Part shown: one piece after another, positions 47,583 through 58,272 of the stretch
Numbering within the stretch: position 1 is the first letter of the stretch
Layout: every line of letters starts with the position of its first letter
Source: Adineta vaga
Lineage: Eukaryota; Rotifera
NCBI GenBank assembly: GCA_021613535.1
Contig: CP075492.1
Location: 16,368,001-16,432,000 of the forward strand
Direction of reading: 5' to 3'
Length of the DNA: 64,000 nt
Program-made: the position numbers and the translations under genes
Notes under the pieces: model-generated
What the model was told of the DNA's origin: nothing
The model's input: only the letters and a program-made list of their open reading frames with translations
The model's database searches: none

Positions 47583-48735
47583 AGGCAAGATATTGTTTTA
47601 TGAAACCAAAAATCGACAAAAAAAAAAGATTCAGTGTTAATAACTTTATATAAGCCTTACATAATAGTTTTATGGTCGGTAAATGAATAGTATCTCGTTC
47701 TATTTTAACTCTACACAGTTATTAAACGTTTTTTTCAAAATAATTTTCCTTGTTCTTTACTAATACCTCCATATGCTACTAAAAACTAATTAGTAAGTTT
47801 GCGCATTTGTCTCAATCAAACAGAATTTAAATTTACTTCCATATGGTATTGTTGAAATTTGCTTGAAATTATTATCTACGCCACATATATTAACACCATC
47901 AGCCCAAAAAAATACAAAAAAAAGTAAAGAGACATGCAAGAGAAACGTAAATATTACATAAGTAAATAATTATTTCAATCGAAATATCAAACAATTAAAT
48001 CTATATTCAGATTCAAATAATATTCTATTCACAAATGATAAAATAACAAGAAAATTTTGTGAAATCTTTTCAAATCTTGAACAACTTTCATGTGCGATGA
48101 AAGAACAACGTTACCTCGGTAGTTTCATTAAATCAATTATCGAAATTATCCATGGGACAAGTTTCTTTCTGTAGTTCGAATTTCGCGGCTTACTCGAAAA
48201 TTCCCGTAGATTTACAATAATTTCAAAAGGAAGTAGAAAAACTAAATATGTTACTTCGTATTAGTCATCATGAATCCATAGATAATACGGAATATATTTC
48301 TTCGGTTTCGCACACAATTATTTTAACTATTTGGATTGATAATAGTTTAAAATCATATTGAGTTTTGAGTGTGGGTATGGTTTAAAAGAAAGAATCTTTA
48401 CCCACATCCACACCCTAGTGAAAGGAAAGAACTATAGTATGAATTTATTTATTGAATTCGATAAACCTTTTGATGTTTTTTATTCATAAAATATTTTGAA
48501 AATAGAATCTCGTTCTATTGCAACTAATCTATGTGTTAAATAAATTCTGAATCATGACAAAATGATAATCCTCTTTTAAATATCTAATCTTTTCTAGTAA
48601 TCACAAACTTCTATTTGATCAACATATTGCGATGAAAAGTATCACTATGTCAAGTTTTTTTATGACAAATATTGTTAAGCTATCATTATCATTCTCATTG
48701 GAGATTATCGTAAGTTATCTCTTGTAAGCATTTTA
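47583..48735. other. Intergenic with one hairpin
   Basis: Divergent spacer between the NHL gene and the receptor remnant. Hairpin at 48367-48418; otherwise AT-rich and without coding signal. Confidence 0.5.
48367..48418. repeat. Telomere-like inverted pair (hairpin)
   Basis: Arms gagtgtgggtatgg and cccacatccacacccta around about 20 bases. Confidence 0.75.
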
Positions 48736-48739
48736 TCTA

Positions 48740-49649
48740 TCTACACAATACTAACGATGGTATTGACATTGAAGCGTATGATTGTATTCTTCTTTACTCT
48801 CTGTTTTACTGTCGTCGTCCAAAAGAACCGAATAATTTGACCCGAGATAATAGCCCAATAGAATGTGAAGAGAATGGTGGACGACTACATCAGTTTAGTG
48901 AAATAATGTCAAAGAATATTTCTGTCAGTACAATTCTACATCAATGGAAATCTGGTCTCGAAGGAGTCGAACAGTACTTACATTATCTCAGAAATTCCTC
49001 TGAATCAGATGGATATCTTTGAGAATGTCTTTATTCATCAAGTTGTTTCCATTAGTAATATTGCTTTACCTTTGTTAATTAATCTCTGTTCAACATTAAC
49101 CATTATGAGTATTGTTATCAAAAACAAAATGAACATTCGCATGACTATGAACTGTAAGTTTCGGTTTTTTTTCCTGGCGTCTTAAATGAATCACAAGTTT
49201 TTCTTCTGCTTATAGTAAACAACAATGAGATTCGTACTCGTAAAACTGTTCTTCACAATGTATTGATTGAAAATCGAGAAATGATTAGCCGACCTGCAGT
49301 CACACTTGTTCCATCCATTTTTTCGCTTTTTTCTTTGCCATTATTTATCATTTCTTTATCCTTGGGTTGTCAAAATTTAGAAAATGATTCTCTTCGACAT
49401 ATTTTAATAGTATTCTATTTCCTTACTTTTATTCCTCAAATTGTCATGTTTCATATTTACATTTATCCATCATCCTATTATTGGAAACAATGGCAATCTA
49501 CTAAAATCAATCAACAAATGATTGCTTTTCGACAAAATTTATGTTTTAAGAAGAACACCAAGTCTCTTTCGATGATCTACGATCAAAAAACAGAAAATAT
49601 CATTTCCGCAGTTCAGAGTAAAGATGTAAGAGAACTCACATCTAACTGA
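48740..49649 (+). pseudogene. 7TM receptor-like remnant
   Basis: An upstream frame (about 48752-49022) reads EAYDCILLYSLFYCRRPKEP, NNLTRDN, then ISVSTILHQWKSGLEG and closes at TGA 49020. An overlapping frame (about 48933-49153) reads IPLNQMDIFENVFIHQ followed by a membrane helix (VVSISNIALPLLINLCSTL) and a short cytosolic end. It splices (49153 to 49216) into LNNNEIRTRKTV, two more helices (SIFSLFSLPLFIISLSLGC; HILIVFYFLTFIPQIVMFHI) and a tail ending RELTSN. The helix spacing and loop resemble the C-terminal half of a rhodopsin-type receptor. The two frames cannot be joined without a shift, and the expected earlier helices are absent, so I call it a decayed gene. The receptor assignment is tentative. 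Confidence 0.4.
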
Positions 49650-50016
49650 TCAATATGGGCGTAGGAGCGATTGATCAGGTTAGAGAAATACTCACTTCAT
49701 TTTGTTTTTCACAACGATACATGTTTTTAATTTAATTTTTTTTTGTTAAAAAGGAAAATAAAGATAAAAATCTTTCGGATAAGTCTAGTCTTTAAAGTTG
49801 TCTACAATTGGGTGAGGATGTTATTGAAGAACGATTAGTTAACAAGTGAGAGAAAAAAATCGATTGAAGTTGAACTTAGTCAATTTTTATTTTTTAGTTC
49901 AATGTCACCTCATTGTTCAAATAGATATCTTTCCAATTGTCAACGATACACATTTTCTTTTTTTAACTGATAATACTTTATAACGTATTTTAGTTTAGTA
50001 CTTTCTTATATGTTCA

Positions 50017-51822
50017 TCAATCTTCATCACTTGCAGAGGAAATAGCATTTCGTTTAAAATGCCAGACGAATCTATTAATATCACCATCCAAACGAGGTGG
50101 TTCAACATCCTCACTAGTACACCGAAAATCTTGGTTAACTATATGTGAATAGTCACGAAACCACGATCTTTCAAAATCACGTGAAACATAATATTGTGTA
50201 AAGCATACTGCAATGTTTGATAACTTTGATAAGGAGCGAATTAACGTTATAAACTCGGATCCCTGCTTCAAATCGCATTCTAATTCTTCCAGTTCGGAAA
50301 ACGTTTCATAAAACTGTTCAAATGAATAATGTTGAGAGAATAAAACATCATACCCATTGCTCAATAAAAATAAACCTTTAATCTTGTTTTTTAAACTTCA
50401 ACACACTTGAGCATCAGTACACAAGAATCGAAACATACATAGATCGATTGTCAACGATGAAATATTCGGAGTTTCATTTAATAATCTTATCATTACTGAC
50501 GATGATTCCAATGAATAATTTCTACCAATCCAAAGATCAGTGACATTACATAAACAAACCATTGATGTCAAAGATTCAATATGTTTATGACGTAAAACGT
50601 AATTTAATCTAGAACGCGACGTTGTATCTTCGTTCAATTTCAAAAGCGTAATATTCGAGAAATTGTGAGAACTTGGTTTTTCCAATACTTCATATGGAAC
50701 CGATATTTGAGTAACAGAATTGAATATAGATGTTGTATCATTTGATTGTAAAGAATAGTGTTAAGTTGAAAAAGATAACTTGTGATGATTACATGGATAA
50801 GGAATTGTATGGACAAGAATTGATGATGTCGAATATTCACATCGAACTATCCGTTGATGTTCTTTTATCCAGAAATCATCTTGAAATCGTTGGAATTTGG
50901 GAAGATAATTTGCTTTGATAGAGTTAGATGTTGTGTCAGAAATCGAACATTGAAACTGAAAATTAGTTAAATAAATCAATGAGGAACGAATCAATCTCTT
51001 CCATTGATCAGCATCGAGCATTTCACTTGCTCTTTCCGCAATAATAGTGAGAACTTTCAGATTAGGAGTACATTGAAGAAGGTATTCAATCAAACAAAAA
51101 CGCATAGCATAGCCTTGCATACATAATCGTTTAAGTTGTATTGTGGAACATTTTTGCAAATCTTCTAGTTCTTTCTCAATGTAAAATGAGTGTTTCACTT
51201 GAAGAGAATTGATGTGAAAATCTCTTAGTTCTGTTGCACATTGAAAAATTACCATTATTTGATGAATTGTAGTCGAAGAAAGTGTTAAACTTGTTGTAAA
51301 CCATTGTTCAGCGAACATAGGATGATCATCACGAAAGTAAGGGATCGATAATCGTTTTATATTTGACAAACAGACATCATTTGGTATATCGAAGTTAAAA
51401 TTTTCACATGTGTCCAATACGAAGCAATTAAGATTGGGGGAAAGTGACTCAAGAATATCTCTGATGTCATTTGCGCCATATTGACTACAATCGATTCCTC
51501 TTAAAATCAATGATTTAAGAGAAGAAAATTCATTAAATGAAAAATAAGATACAAATATTTCTACTTGTTGTAATTTTTTTTCATCAGATAAATGTAACGA
51601 ATGAACTTTTTGTTTGATTAACGGATTTTCCTTCATCATGAGACAAAACTGATCAATATTGAAGTTTGAAACATTTGTAAAATTTTAATTTAATTTAATC
51701 GATCCAAGTAATGACGAAAATCGAATATTGAGATGATCGAATGCGTGAAATAAATCCCAAGCATTTAAATATTTGAAACATTCGATGAGAATTTCATTGG
51801 GAAGAGTTTCCAATGTACACAT
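50017..51822 (-). pseudogene. F-box/LRR protein with three in-frame stops
   Basis: One minus-strand frame of 602 codons starting at 51822. An F-box opens it (MCTLETLPNEILIECFKYLN, then LFHAFDHLNIRFSSLL), followed by LRR-like stretches (LKSLILRGIDCSQYG, NIKRLSIPYF, LKRLCMQGYAMRF, NLKVLTIIAERAS) and the family hallmark FQDDFWIKEHQRIVRC. More LRR-like sequence follows (HIESLTSMVCLCNVTDLWIG). The frame never shifts, but TAA near 51687, TAA at 50761-50763 and TGA near 50396 interrupt it. F-box proteins of this kind would recruit substrates to an SCF ubiquitin ligase. With three stops this copy is probably dead, though recently so, as coding character is intact throughout. Confidence 0.7.
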
Positions 51823-52563
51823 TGTAGGAAATATTTTATATCAATATAAAGAAAAATTACAACTAACGATATTGAATTTAACCACTGAGATATAGATATT
51901 CAGTGGGTTTCTTTTGTTTCGCTGGACGACATTACGATTACATATTTTTGTATATAAAAGCCATGTGCGATTGAAATAAAACGTAAGATTAATTATAAAA
52001 CAGAAGGGAAAAAAAACCAAACAGCGCACTATTTTATTCTTTTATGACTTCAATCTTGTGTGTTTCATACCGAAATATCTTATCAGTATTTAATGTTATC
52101 TCATAAAAATTTTAGTAATAAAGCGATGTTTTATATAAAATAAATGAAGTATCATTTGAATTCTATATGAGTCCCTTATGGTTTGATTTTCAGCTCCAAG
52201 TGAATATGAAATTAGTCCTCCACTCAAATGGACATTAGAAAAATGTCGATATCTATTTTGCGCATTTGAACTGCAAGAAACGCCTTTTTGATATAATAAA
52301 GATAAAACTATGAATTTAGAAAAGAGGGTGTGGGTGAGGACTAGCTAATCATCTGCACTCAACCACACCCTCAAGATTCTCCTAAATGCAGGCCATAATT
52401 GTACACATGAAACTCCTTAAACAAGTATCATAATTGTTAATTAAAGATATTTATTCTTTTATCTTTCAATAAAATTTACAAGTAGAAAAGTATAGGATAA
52501 AGATGAGAATTTAAATATGAGTGTTTCCCAAGCAGGTTCTCACACACATTCTCGCACTTAAAA
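51823..52563. other. Intergenic with one hairpin
   Basis: Between the F-box start and the ABC transporter end. Holds the hairpin at 52321-52376; no gene seen. Confidence 0.5.
52321..52376. repeat. Telomere-like inverted pair (hairpin)
   Basis: Arms gagggtgtgggtgagg and actcaaccacaccctcaag around about 18 bases; 190 bp past the ABC transporter stop codon. Confidence 0.8.
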
Positions 52564-55500
52564 TCATTGAGATTTTTCAGTATTCATCCATAAGTGATAA
52601 TAATCATGTTTTTGTTCCAGTAAACTTTCATGAGATCCTTGTTCTGACATGCGACCACGATTAAATACAAAAATTTGATCACAATGCTGAATAGTTGTTA
52701 AACGATGTGCAATAGTCAATGATGTTTGATTTGGAACAGATTTTTGGACATTATCAAGTGCTTGTTGAACGAACTAAGAAAAACAAGTAAATAAAAACAT
52801 CTTCTTTTCATTTAGATCTCTTACTTTTTCGGATATATTATCAAGAGCAGAAGTAGCTTCATCACATAGAAAGAGAATTGGTTTACGAAGAAGAGCTCGT
52901 GCAATTGCAACACGTTGTCGTTCACCTCCACTCAATTGTGAACCTTTTGAGCCACATATTGTTTCATAACCCTATATAATAATAAACAAAGTTAGAATTA
53001 TTCAGACGTAACAACTTACCTTTGGCATATTAACAATAACATCATGTATATTCGCAAGTTTTGAAACATGATAAATTTCTTCATCAGTCACTTTTCTTTC
53101 CAATTGACCATAAGCAATATTATCTCGTATACTTAGATTAAACAGAATAGGTTCTTGTTGAACAACACTAATAATAGATCGCAACCATTGAAGATTGTAA
53201 TCACGTAAATCATGACCATCGAGTAAGATAGAACCTTTCTGAGGATCATAATATCGAAGAAGAAGACTAATAGCAGTTGATTTACTATATAAGTATATAC
53301 GTATATATAGAGATAAACATATTTCTTTCATTCGAAATATTTACCCATAACCAGATTTGCCAACCAATGCAGATGACGTATGTGGTAAACAAGTATAGGA
53401 ACAATCTCGTAATACTAACTTTTTCTGACGCATTGGATACGAAAAATACACATTCTTGAATTCAATTTTACCTTTAATCTGATCAGCTGGCTATTAGTAA
53501 TAACAAAACTAAGAAAAACTATCTTATAAACAAGGATATCTTACCAATATGATACCTTTATTCATACTAATAGAAGGATCAATAGATGATTGTCGTTTAA
53601 TCAATGAAAATATTCGTATAGCTGCTGTTCGAGCTTTTGAATATTGAGGCATCATTGAAAGACTTTGACCAACTGCGGTAACAGCAAAAGTAATAACAAT
53701 AAATATTCTAAAGCAAAACAAATAGTATTCAAAATTTCTGTGTAATTTCATTTCTACCGAAAAACTTGATCGACATTCATTTCACCATTTTCAACCAATT
53801 TTGAACCGTATGTAAATGTTGTAATATGTAAAAAGAAAATTAAAGAATTCGATATACCATAACCAATAGCTCGCAGATGAATTTTTGAAAGAATAGCACT
53901 AAATTACGATGAATTAAAACAACATTCTACATCAAAAAAAGTACTTACGAAAAATTATTATTAAATGCATTTTCAAACTTTTCAATAAAATAATCTTCAC
54001 ATCCAAGTGTCACAACTGTACGTATTTTATTGAACACTTCGGCAGCACACTATATTATATTAAACCAATAACAAATATGTGTAGCAAAGAAAATTATATG
54101 AACCTGTGCTCCTTGATCAGCCCAATTATTTGCTGATTTTGTTTTACCCGATTTTGACTGACTTTGTCCTTGTAGAAGACCAGAAAGAACCATTAACGGA
54201 GCAAAACAAAACATAACAAATGATAATTTCCATCCTGCTTGAAATGAGATAATAATAGCTGTCAATAGAGAACCAAATGCTTGTAAGGTTACTCCTATTC
54301 GAATGCCTGATAGACCCTATATAAAGAAGCATTTGTATCTAATCGATCATGTATAGTATTTTTACTTTCAATGCTGATGCATCTGCCGAAAGTCGCGTAG
54401 TTAAAGCACTAACGGAATTTTGTCCCATATCAAAAAAGCCGATTTCTTGTCGAAGTATTGCTGAAAAACACATTAGACGCATACGTTTAGTCAATCGTTC
54501 TCCTGAGACAGCAAATGCCCATATCATAGTCCATATAAACACTCCATCGATTAGATGTAAGAAGAAAATGATTAAAGCAAGATTACGTGTTTGTCGAGTT
54601 TGATTCTCAAGATCAGTATTTGCATATTGATGATAAACAGATGAAAATACGATACCAACTACGGGTTCAGTTGCACCAACTAGCATAGCAGCAATTATAC
54701 CAATGACAATATATATCCATTCTGGTCGATTGAAGTTAAGTAAACGAATAACTAAAGATCGATGATTACAAAAATATCTTCTAATCGTTTTCTGTTTGTC
54801 AATGGATTGTTTATTGATATCTTCCATCAATTGAAGTTCATCGATATGTATTGAACTTGATGATGACGTTGTTCTCACTAAGAATAAAGAAGTTTTATTA
54901 GGAATTATCAATTTCATATAGATTGATACTTACAATTATTATTATTATTATTTGGTTCATGTTCAGTAGGAATTTCTGTATGTAAAGTCAGTTCCTGTGC
55001 TTTGACCAATTCGAAATAGTGATTTTTATTATCCATAAGTTGATTATGTGTACCAATTTCAACAATGCCTAGATTTTGTTTCATAGTGAAGATTAAATCA
55101 GCATTACGAATAGTGGAAAGACGATGAGCTATAATAATTGTCGTACGACCTAGTTTAGCTTGATTTAGAGCTTGTTGAACAATTCGTTCACTAGTATTAT
55201 CTATAATAACATACAAAAAACATCTGTAATCAACAGAAATCTATTTTAGTATATACCTAATGCTGAAGTTGCTTCGTCCAGAAGAAGAATTTTTGGATTG
55301 GCAATAAGTGCTCGTGCAATAGCTAGACGTTGTCGTTCACCACCAGACAATTTTTCATCAACGATGGTATTGTAGTTCTATTTATTCATGAGAAAAGAAA
55401 GCATAATCGTTATCAAATATTATAGAAATATACAAGGATTATACTTGATCAAGTTTATTCATTATAAATTCATGAATATTTGCCATTTGACAAGCTTGAA

Positions 55501-57639
55501 TTATTTCTTCTAATGTTGCATCTGCTTTGCCAAGACGAATATTATCTTCGATGGAAATAGGAAATAACACTGGCTCTTGATTAACAGTACCAATTTTTGA
55601 ACGAAGCCATGCAAGATTTAATGATTCAATCGGATGATTATCGATAAGAATCTTTATTATTGTGTATGAAAAAAATATAAATGTATTTCTATTCGAATCT
55701 AAATATATAGTTTTTATAATTACCTGTCCCGATTTCGTATTATAGAATCTGAGAATCAATTGAACGATGGTACTTTCTATAATAGGATACAATACAAGAT
55801 AAAAATTGACACGCATATCATTAGTAGGAATATATTACTTCCACATCCTGTATCTCCTACAACAGCAACTGTTTGTCCCGCAGCTATTTTAAAGTTTAAG
55901 TCTTTAAAAATCTAAAAATTAAATATTTATATAAATGTATATATAAGGACAACAATCAAGAGACCAACTTCAATATTTCGAGTTGGAAATTGAAATTGTA
56001 CATGCTTAAATTCAATTGAGCCAACAAACGTATTCAAAGTCTGGCCAGTATTGGACGCTGAATCAATCGTAGATTTCTAAAATTTCATACCAATGACATT
56101 ATATGTGATATTTTTTCAATAGAATTGTATCTATTACAATACCTGTTCAAGTAACTGTATAATAACGTCGGCTGTTCCAGTTGCTTCAGCAATGTATTCA
56201 ATATTTGGAATAAGTGTTGCTACACACATGATTGATGTTAAACTAGCCATAAAAATCTAATATGAAAGAATAAGAGAAAACATTGAATAAGAAAACATTC
56301 TCACCACAATCAAATTTCCAGCAGAATACGCTGAAAATAAAAAAAGATATGTAAGACATGATTGACTTTAATATATGGTTATACCTGTGCATTCCGATCG
56401 TAATAAATATGGACCATACCATGCAGCTAATGCAAAAATAATTCCAACGGTTGTATTGGTTACTGCTTGACAAAGACCAATAATTACACCTTTACGAATT
56501 CCCATCTTGTATACTTTATTTAAACCATTTTCATATCTATAATAAATATTTGAAGAAATCTATATGTATTTCAATGACTTACCTATTTTCTTCATTTTTT
56601 TGACCACCAAAAGCTGTTACCGTACGTATTGCTCCCAGTACTTCATGGACAATTGTATTTGTGTCTGCACAGACTTTTGCTTCTTTAGTAGCAAATTTGA
56701 CAATACTCTAGGTATAAAAGAAACAAAATACTTTCGTATAATATATATATATATAATATAACATACCTTAATAGTGATATTGAATGCAATGATGATAAGA
56801 GGAGCAATACTGATAAAAACAAGCGTTAATTTCCAACCTTTGATTAAAGAAAAGACTAGACAACCAACAGCTTTTGTCACTGATGAAATGAATTCAATCA
56901 TTTTATCTGACATGCCCTCTTTCATTTTATCTAAATCTTCAATAAGTTGATTACTGAAAGAACCTGTACTCTGTTGATCAAACCATCCAATATTTTGATG
57001 TAAAATATGACGAAATAAAAGAAATCTAATATGAAGATATAGGTCATAAATTCGGATATGTATATATAACTATTCTCACCGTATGCGTCGAATTTGACGT
57101 TCAGCTGATGTCAACCAACAAGAAAAACAGAGCCAATAGAAAAAAATATTTAAAAAACCGAGTAACAAATACCACTTGAGAACGGCGACAATTTCTGCAT
57201 GTAGTCGTACATTCATATTTAAAATATGAATACTATATATAGACATGTTCGTTACGTATAAATAAGATCAACTAATACAAAAATCTTACCATCCAGAAGA
57301 CCCTTGCTGAAAAAGGCTACTGTTTGAGAAATTTCCACCATTTTGTGTGCGTATACTGTGGATTTTAGTATAATCTATCATAATATTGGCAATTTTTTGA
57401 TAGACTTGAAGCATTAGCGGAAATATAACTGCTATTACCAAAGCAGCTAGGAAACCAATAAATAAAAGAATAATATCAAATTTATCAGCGAATCTAAACT
57501 GTAATAAACAATATCATATGAAATTTCAGCAATCCATTTTTAATTAGGTTTATACCAATTCATGAACTCTCTGTGATCTTCTTGATGGTGCTTTTGATAT
57601 TGTAAGTTTCTTTCTTTTAAATAACCTACATATATACAT
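52564..57639 (-). CDS. ABCB-type full transporter (P-glycoprotein-like)
   Basis: About 23 exons from 57639 down to 52564, with introns mostly 45-70 bp, give about 1280 residues, the usual length of ABCB1-type pumps. Order: TMD1 starting [23 protein letters not shown]1, TMD2 and NBD2. NBD1 has Walker A GDTGCGKST (split by an intron at 55839/55776), Q-loop VNQEPVLF, signature [15 protein letters not shown], Walker [13 protein letters not shown] and switch [12 protein letters not shown]2 has GKSGYGKST (intron inside), [38 protein letters not shown] and [12 protein letters not shown]2 starts after an Asn/Ser-rich linker (exon 54877-54366). All ATPase motifs are complete, so export of hydrophobic compounds at the plasma membrane is expected. 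One exon is only 26 bp (56330-56305). My exon sum is one base short of a multiple of three, so one boundary is off. It is head to head with the NRPS gene. Confidence 0.9.
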
Positions 57640-58272
57640 ATAAATTACATCTACATTCATATTCACTCTTACCCGTTCATTATACTATATAAACGCATAT
57701 TGTTACTGAAAATATCTCAGTTATATTTTCGTGTGTGTCGTAGAGAGAGAGAAAACAAGATTAAAAAGAACAAGGTGAACGTTTTTTTCTTTCCTTCTGA
57801 TCATATATATATATATACACCTGACGTCACCATTGACCTTCCTTCGTTCTGCTCATGCATATGTATACATATACACATGATGTCATGTATTATATGTTCA
57901 TCCATGACGCCGGGTGTTAATGATCATACTATATTTTTTCCCTGGGATAAATGTTTTATTTTCGACAACTTTTCTTTACTCCTATATATACCTAATGTTT
58001 ATTAACAATACAACTTTATCTGTACAAACACGTATTGATATACTCCGACTTTCTCTCACTGTTCTACTTTACTGATCAAAAAGCAGTATTATTATAAGTA
58101 AGTGCACTAAATAGTTCTATAGACAATATATTTTTGGAGGCACAGAATGCCAAATTTATGAAAATATTTGAACAATTTTTCGGATGTTTAGAACTTCATC
58201 AGATGTATAAATATATAGTAGTAGAATAATTATTTAAAGGGTTCGTTTTTTTCTTTTTAGTATTCAATAACA
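57640..58272. promoter_or_regulatory. Divergent promoter region, ABCB / NRPS
   Basis: 633 bp separate the two start codons. It holds CT-rich and (TA)n stretches and a TTTCTTTTTAG acceptor-like site 13 bp before the NRPS ATG, suggesting a 5'-UTR intron. The 101-codon plus frame at 57700-58005 has no motif. No specific operator was identified. Confidence 0.45.

Noticed and set aside
57700-58005. 101-codon plus frame before the NRPS
   Set aside because: Low complexity, no motif, lies in the divergent promoter and probable 5'-UTR.
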